Assembly: GCF_000014965.1 (NCBI RefSeq)
Contig: NC_008554.1
Span: 496,001 to 560,000, forward strand
DNA: 64,000 nt
Source: Syntrophobacter fumaroxidans MPOB
Lineage (GTDB): Bacteria; Desulfobacterota; Syntrophobacteria; Syntrophobacterales; Syntrophobacteraceae
Direction: 5' to 3'
This document shows, one piece after another, positions 54,558 through 63,233 of the stretch (position 1 is the stretch's first letter; each line of letters opens with the position of its first letter). A model generated the notes under the pieces. The model saw only the letters and a list, made by a program, of their open reading frames with translations, was not told the DNA's origin and searched no databases. The translations under genes were made by a program, and so were the position numbers.

Positions 54558-54962
54558 TACAATGTCTTTCCTTTCACTGCGCTGCCTGCGACCTAAACTG
54601 CGACCGTTTTCGTTTTTCGATACCGCAAAGATTCGGAGATCAGTGTTCCGGAGAAGAAGTGGGATTCTCCTCGTGCTTTTCCATCAATCGGGCGATTCAT
54701 CAGCGAGGTGAGTGGAATGAAAGAACGTGGAATCATCGCGAACCGGATAACTTCTTCACCTCACCACCCTCTTCCGAGGTCATCGAAGCAAGTCCCTCCC
54801 GCTGGAGAGACACGGGGGAAGGCTATCCTGCGCCCGCAACCTCGCTCGTTTCCCTCCCCCCGGAAGTGCGGGGGAGGGGCGCATGATCGGAGCGCATCGA
54901 GCGCCCCGGGAACAAACCGGGCGGAAGCCGTTCGGCTTCCCGGGGGCTCGTCTTGATCTCGA
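54558..54962. other. 405-base gap inside the mutase operon, carrying an interspersed hairpin
   Basis: Separates mcmB and meaB. CCCTCCCCC (54852-54860) pairs perfectly with GGGGGAGGG (54870-54878), and GGAGGGA/TCCCTCC-type palindromes flank it, as in the common interspersed CCCTCxCCC repeats. A second hairpin is formed by GGAAGCC/GGCTTCC (54921-54941). No coding frame was found. It looks like a repeat inserted in the operon. Confidence 0.5.
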
Positions 54963-55364
54963 CTACTTCTTGGCGCGAACGTTGTCCTGAATGAACTTCA
55001 CGATTTCAGTCGTCGGCGTGCCGGGACCGAAAACGCCCTGGACGCCGGCCTTCTTCAACGGTTCGTAATCTTCCTGGGGAATGATTCCGCCGCCGACGAT
55101 CAGAACGTCCTTGAGTCCCTTCTCCCTCATCAGTTGCACCACCCTGGGGAAGAAGTAGTTGTGTACACCGGAAAGGCTGCTGAGACCAACCACGTCGGCA
55201 TCTTCCTGCAGAGCGGCGTTGACGATCATTTCGGGGGTCTGGCGCAGGCCGGTGTAGACCACTTCCATTCCAGCTTCGGCAAATATTCTCGCCAACAGTT
55301 TGGCACCCCGGTCGTGCCCGTCAAGACCGGGTTTTGCGACGATTATTTTGATCTTACTAGCCAT
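54963..55364 (-). CDS. Methylmalonyl-CoA mutase, B12-binding small subunit
   Basis: 133 residues, a stand-alone B12-binding domain. The base-off/His-on motif DxHxxG is DGHDRG at 15-20, followed by SLSG and GGGIIP. It binds adenosylcobalamin and joins the large subunit to make the active mutase. Bacterial mutases of the Propionibacterium type carry this as a C-terminal domain; here it is separate, as in archaea and syntrophs. Confidence 0.93.
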   Translation of the reverse strand: MASKIKIIVAKPGLDGHDRGAKLLARIFAEAGMEVVYTGLRQTPEMIVNAALQEDADVVGLSSLSGVHNYFFPRVVQLMREKGLKDVLIVGGGIIPQEDYEPLKKAGVQGVFGPGTPTTEIVKFIQDNVRAKK

Positions 55365-55415
55365 GAAATTTCCTCCGCTAATTACAGTTGATGATCCCGT
55401 ATGTGGTCAAATCTC

Positions 55416-57095
55416 TTAGACGAATTCTTTTGGACGATACTCGCCGAAAACTTCCCGCCATACGTCGCAGATTTCTCCGACGGTGGCCTTGGCCTTCACC
55501 GCCTCGATGACGGTCGGCATGACGTTCTCGTCTGTCTGGGAGACTTTCTTCAGCTTGTCCAACGCAGCTTTCCACTTGGCCTGATCTCTGGTGGCACGGA
55601 GTTTTTTGAGCTTGGCGGCTTCGACTTCGCCAACGGACATATCCACCTTCAAGAGACCCTCGGGAGGCGGTTCTTCCATGGTGTACTTGTTGATGCCCAC
55701 GTATACCCGCTCGTTGTTCTCGATTTCTTTCTGGAAGCGGTAGGAGCTGTTCTGGATTTCCTTCTGGATGTAGCCTTGCTCGATGGCGGACAGGGTCCCG
55801 CCGATGGCGTCGATCTTCTTGATGTACTCGTGGACTTCCGCCTCGATCTTGTCCGTCATTGCCTCGACATAGTAGCACCCGGCCAAAGGATCGATGGTGT
55901 CGGTGGCACCGCTTTCCTCGGCGACGATCTGCTGCGTGCGCAGAGCCACGGTAACGGCCTGCTGGGTCGGCAGACACAGGGCTTCGTCGTACGAGTTGGT
56001 GTGCAGCGACTGTGCTCCGCCGAGGGCGGTGGCATAGGTCTGGAGGCCGACACGGACGATGTTGTTGAGCGGCTGCTGAGCGGTCAGCGTCACGCCGCCG
56101 GTCTGCACGTGGTAACGCAACATCATGCTGCGCGGATCCTTTGCACCGAAACGCTCCTTCATGATCTTCGCCCAGCACCTGCGAGCCGCGCGGAACTTCG
56201 CCACTTCCTCGAGCACGTTGGTGAAAGCGTTGAAGAAGAAGCTCAAACGTCCTGCGAATGCATCGACGGGAATGCCCCGATCCATGCACGCCTGCGCGTA
56301 GGCGATGCCGTCCGCGAGGGTGAACGCGATCTCCTGGGCGGCCGTCGAGCCGGATTCCCTGATGTGGTAGCCGCTGATGCTGATGGAGTTCCAGCGGGGC
56401 ACGAACTTCTGGGCGAACTCGATCAGGTCGACGGTCAACCGCATGGTGGGCTTGGGAGGATAAATGTACTGACCGCGGCAGATGATTTCCTTGAGCACGT
56501 CGTTCTGCACGGTTCCGCCCACTTTGTCGTAAGGCACTCCCTGCTCTTCGGCGATGGCCAGGTACATGCCGAGAAGCACGGTGGCGGCCGCATTGATGGT
56601 CATGGAGGTGGTCACCTTGTCGAGGGGGATGCCGTTGAAGAGCACCTTCAAATCCTCGATCGAGTCGATGGCCACGCCCACCTTTCCGACTTCACCCATG
56701 GACAGGGGATGGTCGCTGTCGTATCCGGCCTGGGTGGGCAGATGGAAAGCAACGCTCAGACCCGTCTGGCCCTGCTGCAGCAGGTAACGGTAGCGGGCGT
56801 TGGTGTCCTTGGCGCTGCCGAACCCTGCGTACTGCCGCATGGTCCAGTAACGGCCCCGATACATGGTCGGCTGGACACCGCGGGTGAAGGGAAATTCGCC
56901 GGGGAAGCCGATGTGCTTCTCGTAGTCGATCCCGGCGACATCGGCAGGGGTGTACAGCCGTTCCACGGGAGCGCCTGAGATGGTGGTGAATTCCTTCTTG
57001 CTCTCGGGTGATTTGGCGAGTGTCTTGGCGACAGTTCCCTGTTCCCACTTGTCCTTGCCAGCTTTGATTTTCTGTAGTGCTTTTTCGTCAAACAT
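55416..57095 (-). CDS. Methylmalonyl-CoA mutase, catalytic large subunit
   Basis: 559 residues, a TIM-barrel substrate domain without the B12-binding domain. GFPGEFPFTRG, PTMYRGRYWTMRQYAGFG (in part), SVAFHLPTQAGYDSD and SISGYHIRESGSTAAQE are mutase signatures. It rearranges (2R)-methylmalonyl-CoA to succinyl-CoA through a radical. The ATG at 57095 has GAGGAGGG upstream. It is the first gene of a mutase-B12 subunit-meaB-mce unit and has a leader of about 245 bases. Confidence 0.95.
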   Translation of the reverse strand: MFDEKALQKIKAGKDKWEQGTVAKTLAKSPESKKEFTTISGAPVERLYTPADVAGIDYEKHIGFPGEFPFTRGVQPTMYRGRYWTMRQYAGFGSAKDTNARYRYLLQQGQTGLSVAFHLPTQAGYDSDHPLSMGEVGKVGVAIDSIEDLKVLFNGIPLDKVTTSMTINAAATVLLGMYLAIAEEQGVPYDKVGGTVQNDVLKEIICRGQYIYPPKPTMRLTVDLIEFAQKFVPRWNSISISGYHIRESGSTAAQEIAFTLADGIAYAQACMDRGIPVDAFAGRLSFFFNAFTNVLEEVAKFRAARRCWAKIMKERFGAKDPRSMMLRYHVQTGGVTLTAQQPLNNIVRVGLQTYATALGGAQSLHTNSYDEALCLPTQQAVTVALRTQQIVAEESGATDTIDPLAGCYYVEAMTDKIEAEVHEYIKKIDAIGGTLSAIEQGYIQKEIQNSSYRFQKEIENNERVYVGINKYTMEEPPPEGLLKVDMSVGEVEAAKLKKLRATRDQAKWKAALDKLKKVSQTDENVMPTVIEAVKAKATVGEICDVWREVFGEYRPKEFV

Positions 57096-57346
57096 GCTTA
57101 CCCTCCTCAACACGATTTCCACATGATGCTGCCCGTTCGATCACTCCCAACGGACTCTGTTAAAAAAAGCACGAACCGGAAAGCGTTCGAGCGTTCGCGG
57201 ACCAGCCTCCACCGAATCGAGAAGGGACCGGTCCCGGGCAAAAAAGAGTGATTTGGTGTGGATTGATGGGATACAATAGCGCACCCGGCCTCTGTCCAAC
57301 AGACGTACGGAAGATCCCACGGGAACAAGTAGACTATCCCGTAAAG

Positions 57347-57375
57347 TCTATAGCAGCAAGGCCGCTAAGAATCAA
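57347..57375 (-). promoter_or_regulatory. Predicted promoter of the methylmalonyl-CoA mutase operon
   Basis: On the minus strand TTGATT (plus 57370-57375) and TATAGA (plus 57347-57352) are 17 bases apart. The leader before the mutase ATG would be about 245 bases. No B12 riboswitch core was recognised in it. Confidence 0.5.
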
Positions 57376-57412
57376 CATGAATCAATGGTTCGAGCGTAGA
57401 ATTTGGTAAATA

Positions 57413-57421
57413 TGGTACAAT
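57413..57421 (+). promoter_or_regulatory. Extended -10 box for the MoaE-like gene
   Basis: TGGTACAAT at 57413-57421 is an extended -10 element (TGn-TACAAT) about 70 bases upstream of the gene start; the matching -35 region is poor. It points away from the mutase promoter 40 bases to the left. Confidence 0.35.
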
Positions 57422-57491
57422 CGCTTGCCCGGTTCGGCTCGAAAAAGCAAACATGCCAAGAAAGAACAACCAACCCGGAAAGGATGGAATC

Positions 57492-57860
57492 ATGACCGAC
57501 TTGAACGCGCTCGTCGCAAAGATCAAAAAGGAGACGGATCCTGACAAGGTGGGCATGATCGTCTGCCACAACGGCGTGGTGAGGGGTACCACCCGCGCCG
57601 GGGAAAAGGCCGAGTTCCTCGAAATCGATGCGGACTGGAATGCCTGGCGCGAGATAATCGCCGAAATGCGTCAGGCTCCCGGGATCTCTGCGGTTGAGGC
57701 TCACCTCTTCACCGGCCGCCGACAAGTGGGAGACGACGTGATGCTGGTGGCTGTGGCGGGGGACATCAGGGAGAACGTCTTTCCCGTGTTCGAGACAACG
57801 GTCAACCGACTGAAGAAGGAAGCCGTGCGGAAAAAGGAGGGGCTTTCTCCCGTGCGTTAA
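57492..57860 (+). CDS. MoaE-like protein (molybdopterin synthase large-subunit family)
   Basis: 122 residues. The core (GMIVCHNGVVRGTTR, then EIDADWNAWREII, HLFTGRRQVGDDVMLVAVAGDIRENVFPVFETTVNRLKKEAV) follows the MoaE pattern of G-V-V-R, H-x-x-G-x-x-x-V-G-D and a late Lys pair. It is shorter than E. coli MoaE (150) and the dimer-contact part is reduced, so activity in molybdopterin synthesis is not certain. No MoaD is adjacent. ATG 57492 has AAAGGA upstream; an in-frame ATG at 57453 does not. Confidence 0.65.
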   Translation: MTDLNALVAKIKKETDPDKVGMIVCHNGVVRGTTRAGEKAEFLEIDADWNAWREIIAEMRQAPGISAVEAHLFTGRRQVGDDVMLVAVAGDIRENVFPVFETTVNRLKKEAVRKKEGLSPVR

Positions 57861-57918
57861 GTGAAACACCGGGGAGGGCGGCACCTATCCGACAGTGTAT
57901 GCAAAAGCATAATTACTC

Positions 57919-57948
57919 TTGACACATTGTGAAAAATTGTTCTATATC
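57919..57948 (+). promoter_or_regulatory. Predicted promoter of the small cysteine-rich gene
   Basis: TTGACA (57919-57924) and TATATC (57943-57948) are 18 bases apart in an AT-rich stretch, about 60 bases before the transcript's start codon at 58017. Confidence 0.6.
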
Positions 57949-58016
57949 TGGACCGGATTCGTCACTCGATATGGCTTCGGCTTTCAGGTGTCTCTACTCC
58001 GGAGGATTGGAAAAAA

Positions 58017-58199
58017 ATGGCTGTTCCGTTTGTGAAGACTGTCGAGAGTCCCTGTCGGACCTGTGAGAATGTGCATCTCAACAAGGACGAGTGCAGCAGG
58101 GATTGCGCCCGGTTGCATGCTTTCCAGGATGCGATCCTGAGATATGACGAACGAAACATCAAGGAATTTCGCCTGAAATACGGCGCCGAGCGGCATTAG
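58017..58199 (+). CDS. Small cysteine-rich protein of unknown function
   Basis: 60 residues with four cysteines arranged CRTC-x9-CSRDC (CxxC, then CxxxC), a pattern that could bind zinc or an Fe-S cluster, and a charged helical tail (FQDAILRYDERNIKEF). The family was not recognised. It is a self-contained transcription unit: consensus promoter at 57919, GGAGG ten bases before the ATG, and a very strong terminator at 58255. That makes it a real and probably well-expressed gene. Confidence 0.7.
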   Translation: MAVPFVKTVESPCRTCENVHLNKDECSRDCARLHAFQDAILRYDERNIKEFRLKYGAERH

Positions 58200-58254
58200 G
58201 CGGGGAGGGCAGGGGGGCCCGTCCTCCGTCAAGCCCGGAACAACGGAATGATCG

Positions 58255-58296
58255 TGGAAACACAAAAGGCGGCGAAAGCCGCCTTTTGTGTTTCCA
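58255..58296. terminator. Near-perfect bidirectional terminator
   Basis: A 19-bp uninterrupted stem (58255-58273 with 58278-58296) closed by a GAAA tetraloop. Stem arms end in AAAA/TTTT tracts on both strands, so it can stop transcription from the small cysteine-rich gene on the plus strand and from mdh (stop at 58375) on the minus strand. Confidence 0.88.
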
Positions 58297-58374
58297 CCTG
58301 ACAAGCGGTTCCCCGGGGAAGGGCGTTCCGGCCGTCAAGACCGGTTCCCTCCCCCGTGAGAACCTGAAGGGATC

Positions 58375-59364
58375 CTATTTGACCATTTCCTTCACGCCGG
58401 CCTGCTCTTCCGTGAGTTCCTTCAGCGTGAAGTCCATCTTCTCACGCGAAAAGGCATCGATCTCCAGCCCCTTTACCCGCTCATATTTGCCCGGGGTGCA
58501 AGTGACCGGCACGCCGTACATCGTGCCTTCCGGAATGCCGTAGGAACCATCGGACGGAAGTCCCATGGTGACCCACTTGCCATTGGTGCCCAACGCCCAG
58601 TCGTGCATATGGTCGATGGCCGCGTTGGCCGCCGAAGCCGCGGAGGACAAGCCTCTGGCTTCGATGATCGCCGCGCCGCGCTTGCCGACCTTCGGGATGT
58701 ACTCATTGCGATACCAGGCTTCGTCATTCACCAGTTTGACCGCGGGCTGACCGTCGACGGTGCAGAACCGGATGTCCGGATACATGGTGGGCGAATGGTT
58801 GCCCCACACGATCATCTTTTCAACGCTGGCCACGGGCTTGCCGGTTCTGGTGGCAAGCTGCGACTTCGCACGGTTATGGTCCAGGCGCAGCATCGCGGTG
58901 AAGTTCCCCTTCGGCAGATCCGGGGCCGACTTCATGGCGATCCAGGCATTGGTGTTGGCGGGGTTTCCGACCACGATGACCCGAATGTCGCGGGAGGCCA
59001 CCGCATTCATCGCCTTGCCCTGCTCGATGAAGATCTTGGCGTTCTCGAGCAGCAGATCCTTGCGCTCCATTCCGGGACCACGCGGCCTGGCGCCGACCAG
59101 CAACGCATAATCGGAATCCTTGAAGGCAACCTTGGGATCGCCCGTACCGATCATGTCCGCCAACAGGGGGAATGCGCAGTCTTCCAGTTCCATCATGACG
59201 CCTTTGAGCGCCGCCTGGACTTTGTCGATCGGCAGTTCCAACATCTGGAGGATAATCGGCTGGTCGGGGCCCAGCATCTGGCCGCTGGCTACGCGGAACA
59301 ACAGAGCGTAGCCGATCTGGCCGGCGGCTCCGGTGACAGTGACACGAACAGGCTTTTTCGCCAT
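58375..59364 (-). CDS. mdh: Malate dehydrogenase
   Basis: 329 residues, of the cytosolic/chloroplast-like MDH type. [18 protein letters not shown] at 11-28 is the NAD-binding Rossmann loop. [38 protein letters not shown] and [11 protein letters not shown] hold the catalytic Arg, Asp and His. It oxidises malate to oxaloacetate during propionate oxidation. GAGGAGAA precedes the ATG. It follows pycB by 42 bases on the same transcript. Confidence 0.95.
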   Translation of the reverse strand: MAKKPVRVTVTGAAGQIGYALLFRVASGQMLGPDQPIILQMLELPIDKVQAALKGVMMELEDCAFPLLADMIGTGDPKVAFKDSDYALLVGARPRGPGMERKDLLLENAKIFIEQGKAMNAVASRDIRVIVVGNPANTNAWIAMKSAPDLPKGNFTAMLRLDHNRAKSQLATRTGKPVASVEKMIVWGNHSPTMYPDIRFCTVDGQPAVKLVNDEAWYRNEYIPKVGKRGAAIIEARGLSSAASAANAAIDHMHDWALGTNGKWVTMGLPSDGSYGIPEGTMYGVPVTCTPGKYERVKGLEIDAFSREKMDFTLKELTEEQAGVKEMVK

Positions 59365-59406
59365 TTCGACATTCTCCTCTCTTGCTTGAGTTCGATTCGA
59401 TATCCG

Positions 59407-61392
59407 CTAGCCGATGACCGCCAGCACGTCACCCTTCTGCACGCTCTGGCCGTCCTTGCAGCAAATCTGCTTGATGACGCCGGCAGCGGGGGCCGTGATG
59501 GAGTTTTCCATCTTCATGGCCTCGAGGATCATCACGACGTCGCCCTCTTTGACCGAATCGCCTTCCTTCACTTCGTAGCGAATGACCATGCCCGGCATGG
59601 GAGCTTCCAGCTTGGTCCCACCCTCGACCGGAGCGGCCGCGGGCTTGGGAGCTGCAGCGGGTGCTGCCGCAGGCTTGGGGGCTGCGGCGGGGGCTGCGGC
59701 GGGAGCCGCTACAGGAGCAACCATGGGGGTGATGGAAGTGATGGCGGGAGCGCCGCCGATCTGCTCGACGCCGACCTCGAAGAACTCCTCATCCACAAAC
59801 ACGCTGAAGGTGCGCAGACCGGGTCCCTTTTCGGGAGCGACCTTGGTCGGCTTCTCGACGAGGAGGCCGGCCTTGGCTTTCTTGACCAGATCCGCCTCTT
59901 TTGCGCAATCCTCGAGGGTCTTGGGCATGACTTCCTTGGGCACCGGCTCCTTGCCGTACTTCCAGTTGAGGAAGCGCTTGCCGGTCATGGGGTACATGCC
60001 GTAGATCAGAACGTCGTCGATGTCCTTGGCAAGACCTTCCATATCCTTCCAGTTCTTTTCCATTTCCGGTTCCAGCACGTCGGCGGGGCGGGCGGTCGTC
60101 GGGGTTTCACCGCGAGGATAGCCTTTGAGCGCCTTCTTCTGGATTTCCGGATCCACGGGAACCGGGGTTTCGCCGTACAGACCGTAGAACAGGTCCTTGC
60201 TCTGCGCGGAGATCATCTTGTAACGCTCTTGCGGGGTGTCGAAAAGAACGTTGTTCACGGCCTGGATGCCGACGATCTGGCTGGTCGGGGTCACCAGGGG
60301 AACCTGGCCCATTTCCTTGCGGACCTGCGGCAGTGCCTTGAACACGGCGTCCAGCTTGTCGGAGGCGCCCATGTCGCGCAGCTGATTGATCAGGTTGGAC
60401 AGCATGCCGCCCGGCGTCTGATGCAGCAGAACGCCGATGTCGATCGTGGCCATACGGTCATCGAGAAGATGGCGGTACTTCGGGGACACCTTCTCGAAGT
60501 GCGTACTGCACTTTGCAAGCTGATGGAGGTCGAAACCCGTGTCCCTGCTGGTGTGCCTGAGGGTCATGACCAGGGGCTCGATGGCCGGATGGGAGCTGCG
60601 ATACGCCCACGGAGCAAGACAGGTATCGACGATATCGACACCGGCTTCGATCGCCTTGAGCAGCGCCAGGTCGGCCATGCCGGAGGTGAAATGGCTGTGG
60701 AGATGAATGGGGACCTTGACGTTTTCTTTCAAGGCCTTGACCAGGTAGTAGGCGTCGTAAGGGGCGATCAAACCGGCCATGTCCTTGATACAGACGGTAT
60801 CCGCGCCCATGTTTTCCAACTGCTTGGCTTTCTTGACGTAATAGTCCAGGTTGTACACCGGGCCGCCCATGCGGGGTTCGGTCAGGGAGTAGCAAATGGT
60901 CCCCTGGAAGTGCTTCTTGTGTTTCTTGATGGGCTTGATAACGGTTTCAAAATTCCGGAAGTCGTTGACCGCGTCGAAAGTGCGGAAAATGTCGATGCCG
61001 TTGATGCAGGCGCGGTCGACGAAGGCTTCGGCCATGTCGTCGGCGTAGTTGCGGTATCCGACCAGATTCTGACCGCGAAGCAGCATCATCATGGGGGTGT
61101 CCTTGAGATACTTCTTCAACTGGCGCGGTCTTTCCCAGGGGTCTTCATTGAGAAAACGGTGCATCGTATCGAAAGTCGCTCCGCCCCAGACTTCCATCGA
61201 CCAGTATCCGATTTTGTTCATTTCCTCGGCGATCGGCAAAAGGTCTTCCGTTCTTCCGCGGGTGGCGAAGAGCGATTGATGTCCGTCACGGAAAGTAAGG
61301 TCTCCGATTTTGATCGGGTTGTCCACTTTCACTTTTGGATCGTCCTGCAGCTTCGCGATCAATGACGTGCCGTGCAGATGTTTGTTCTCCAT
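59407..61392 (-). CDS. Biotin carboxyltransferase with fused biotin carrier (pyruvate carboxylase B / oxaloacetate decarboxylase alpha / transcarboxylase 5S type)
   Basis: 661 residues. A TIM-barrel carboxyltransferase domain (about 25-300; TFRDGHQSLFATR, LHSHFTSGMADL) with the PYC_OADA metal-binding domain is followed by an Ala/Pro linker and a C-terminal biotinyl domain with EAMKM, biotinyl-Lys at 627. It moves CO2 between biotin and pyruvate/oxaloacetate. No biotin carboxylase is encoded here, which favours either a transcarboxylase (propionyl-CoA plus oxaloacetate) or a decarboxylase over a free pyruvate carboxylase. AAGGAG lies eight bases before the ATG at 61392. Confidence 0.9.
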   Translation of the reverse strand: MENKHLHGTSLIAKLQDDPKVKVDNPIKIGDLTFRDGHQSLFATRGRTEDLLPIAEEMNKIGYWSMEVWGGATFDTMHRFLNEDPWERPRQLKKYLKDTPMMMLLRGQNLVGYRNYADDMAEAFVDRACINGIDIFRTFDAVNDFRNFETVIKPIKKHKKHFQGTICYSLTEPRMGGPVYNLDYYVKKAKQLENMGADTVCIKDMAGLIAPYDAYYLVKALKENVKVPIHLHSHFTSGMADLALLKAIEAGVDIVDTCLAPWAYRSSHPAIEPLVMTLRHTSRDTGFDLHQLAKCSTHFEKVSPKYRHLLDDRMATIDIGVLLHQTPGGMLSNLINQLRDMGASDKLDAVFKALPQVRKEMGQVPLVTPTSQIVGIQAVNNVLFDTPQERYKMISAQSKDLFYGLYGETPVPVDPEIQKKALKGYPRGETPTTARPADVLEPEMEKNWKDMEGLAKDIDDVLIYGMYPMTGKRFLNWKYGKEPVPKEVMPKTLEDCAKEADLVKKAKAGLLVEKPTKVAPEKGPGLRTFSVFVDEEFFEVGVEQIGGAPAITSITPMVAPVAAPAAAPAAAPKPAAAPAAAPKPAAAPVEGGTKLEAPMPGMVIRYEVKEGDSVKEGDVVMILEAMKMENSITAPAAGVIKQICCKDGQSVQKGDVLAVIG

Positions 61393-61622
61393 CCTTGTGT
61401 CTCCTTTTTCCATTCGAGAGATTGTACTCACTCCGCCTCAGCTCACCTCAGCATCAGACTTCAACATCAGGAACCGTACCCTGGAGAGGTTTGCCTCCAA
61501 CAACCGCGCAAACCCTCAGGATATCCTAAGATCGCATGGCTCAAGGCCATGATTGAAATGTTATGGCACCCACCCGGGTTCTCGACAGAACGCTGCCTCC
61601 TCGCCGGCGGGCGTGCTTGCCA

Positions 61623-61823
61623 CTACCGAGCCAAACGCATCTGCCAGGTCCACCGGACATCCATCGCGGCGGTTCTGCCCGCCAGGGCGTACGGATTAAA
61701 GAGCTGGCGCGGTCCTTGTGCAGCCCTTTGCTGCTGGAGCGCAAGCATGGCTTGTTCTTCGGCTTGCATATAGTAAGCCAATGCTGTAGCAATAGCCGCA
61801 ACCACCTTCTTCTTTTCTTGCAT
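61623..61823 (-). CDS. Small protein upstream of the carboxyltransferase, OadG/decarboxylase-accessory-like
   Basis: 66 residues with an excellent GAGGAGGG site before ATG 61823. A short N-terminal helix (KKVVAAIATALAYYMQAEEQA) precedes a Gln/Ala-rich helix and a FNPYALAGRTAAM segment. An NPW/YxLAGR-type tail is seen on small subunits and accessory proteins of biotin-dependent decarboxylases and acyl-CoA carboxylases, so it probably binds the carboxyltransferase. The assignment is a pattern match only. It is first in the pycB-mdh unit, 230 bases upstream of pycB. Confidence 0.55.
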   Translation of the reverse strand: MQEKKKVVAAIATALAYYMQAEEQAMLALQQQRAAQGPRQLFNPYALAGRTAAMDVRWTWQMRLAR

Positions 61824-61989
61824 GTATTCCCTCCTCATCAAGTGCCACCGTTTCCGCTTCTCGCGCCGTTTCCACTCCAGCAGGCCGCCGCTGAAAATCG
61901 TCACCGCCGATTTCCGGCTCCGCGAATTCCATCGGCGCTATTCAAACCTTCACAAAGAAGGTGAAGATTGATCCCCCGACTATGTGAAT

Positions 61990-62018
61990 TTTATCTCGTA
62001 GTCCTATTTTAAGATCAA
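61990..62018 (-). promoter_or_regulatory. Predicted promoter of the small protein-pycB-mdh unit
   Basis: On the minus strand TTGATC (plus 62013-62018) and GATAAA (plus 61990-61995) are 17 bases apart, about 165 bases upstream of the ATG at 61823. The region between is AT-rich and contains a CTTCAC/GTGAAG hairpin. Confidence 0.45.
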
Positions 62019-62070
62019 AACCGAATCGGTTGCAACTGAACAATGCCGGGATCCGAAAGATATCTCGCAA

Positions 62071-62400
62071 TCAGGCCGCTCGCCTGCTCCTCTTTTTGAG
62101 ATTGCCGATCCTGCGTCGAAACGCGTCGGCCAGTTTGCGATTGCCCTCCTCCTTGGCTTTTTCCCTTCTCTCCTTGAGCTCCCTGATCTTCACTTTGATG
62201 CCGCGAACGTCGACGGAGCTCTTCTTGGATTTATCGTCCACGATGCCTTTCGCCTCCCTTATGGCGGCAATCAGCTCGTTCTTGTTCATCGCATGAACGC
62301 CGACGATTCCCTCGAGAGTCATGGCGAGCTCCCGGAGTTCCTTCGCGGTCATTTTGTCAAGAGGTTTCTCCTTAGTGGTCTTATCCTTTTGCTTACCCAA
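62071..62400 (-). CDS. Small Rho_N-domain-like basic protein
   Basis: 109 residues, highly charged. [34 protein letters not shown] at about 17-50 follows the Rho N-terminal helix-turn-helix pattern (L-x-x-L-A-x-x-L-x-I-x-x-x-x-x-M-x-K-x-E-L-I-x-A-I), found in rho and in several small nucleic-acid-binding proteins. A long basic coiled coil follows. TTG at 62400 has AAAAGGAG upstream. It overlaps the slipin gene's end by eight bases, so the two are co-translated. Confidence 0.65.
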   Translation of the reverse strand: MGKQKDKTTKEKPLDKMTAKELRELAMTLEGIVGVHAMNKNELIAAIREAKGIVDDKSKKSSVDVRGIKVKIRELKERREKAKEEGNRKLADAFRRRIGNLKKRSRRAA

Positions 62401-63178
62401 TTGGCTGCTCCTTTTCCTGTTTCCTGTCGTAGAGTTCGGCCAGGCGTATGAACGGCCTGAAAAGGTCGATGGGTATCGGGAAGATCGTGGTGGAATTGTT
62501 TTCGGACGAAATCTCCCTCAAGGTCTGCAGGTACCGGAGCTGGATCGCCACGGGATGTTCCTGGATGATCTTCGCCGCTTCCGACAGCCGGGACGCCGCC
62601 TGGAATTCACCTTCCGCCCCGATGATCTTGGCGCGGCGTTCACGCTCGGCTTCCGCCTGCTTCGCCATGGCCCGCTGCATCTCCTGGGGCAGGTCGATAT
62701 GCTTGAGCTCGACAACGGACACCTTCACGCCCCATGGCTCGGTATGACGGTCGAGTATCTCCTGGATGTGCGAATTGATCTTGTCTCTTTCCGCAAGCAG
62801 ATCGTCCAGCTCTCCCTGGCCGCAGACGCTTCGCAGCGTTGTCTGAGCCAGCTGACTGGTGGCGTAAAGATAATTCTCCGCGGAAATGACCGCCTTCACC
62901 GGGTCCACAACCCTGAAATAGATCACCGCGCTGACCTTGACCGAAACGTTGTCGCGCGTGATGACGTCCTGAGCGGGCACATCCGCGGCCACGAGGCGCA
63001 AACTGACCTTCTGCATGCGGTCGACCATCGGAATGAGTATGATCAGGCCCGGCCCCTTCGCCCGTATCACCCGGCCCAGCCGAAAAATCACGCCCCTCTC
63101 GTATTCGTTCAAAACGCGAATGGCAGTTGCGAGAAACAGCACGGCCAGCACAACCACAATGTACACGCCGATGGGCAT
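62393..63178 (-). CDS. SPFH/stomatin-like protein (slipin)
   Basis: 261 residues: one N-terminal membrane helix ([15 protein letters not shown]), the SPFH/PHB domain ([21 protein letters not shown], then [16 protein letters not shown]) and a C-terminal coiled coil ([20 protein letters not shown]). It scaffolds membrane microdomains. NfeD/ClpP-type proteases cluster with such proteins, as here. The ATG at 63178 has AAGGAGGAGG. Confidence 0.93.
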   Translation of the reverse strand: MPIGVYIVVVLAVLFLATAIRVLNEYERGVIFRLGRVIRAKGPGLIILIPMVDRMQKVSLRLVAADVPAQDVITRDNVSVKVSAVIYFRVVDPVKAVISAENYLYATSQLAQTTLRSVCGQGELDDLLAERDKINSHIQEILDRHTEPWGVKVSVVELKHIDLPQEMQRAMAKQAEAERERRAKIIGAEGEFQAASRLSEAAKIIQEHPVAIQLRYLQTLREISSENNSTTIFPIPIDLFRPFIRLAELYDRKQEKEQPIG

Positions 63179-63233
63179 TTCCTCCTCCTTGGAACCCCGC
63201 ACCCCTTTTGGAGTGGGCTAGAAACAATTTTCA

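Noticed and set aside
57096-57346. Cobalamin riboswitch in the mutase leader
   Set aside because: The leader is long enough, but no B12-box-like sequence (GCCACTG) was seen; only an ordinary leader is supported.
58603-61365. 920-codon plus-strand frame opposite mdh and the carboxyltransferase
   Set aside because: Antisense shadow of two genes with clear catalytic and biotin motifs; it spans their intergenic gap by chance.
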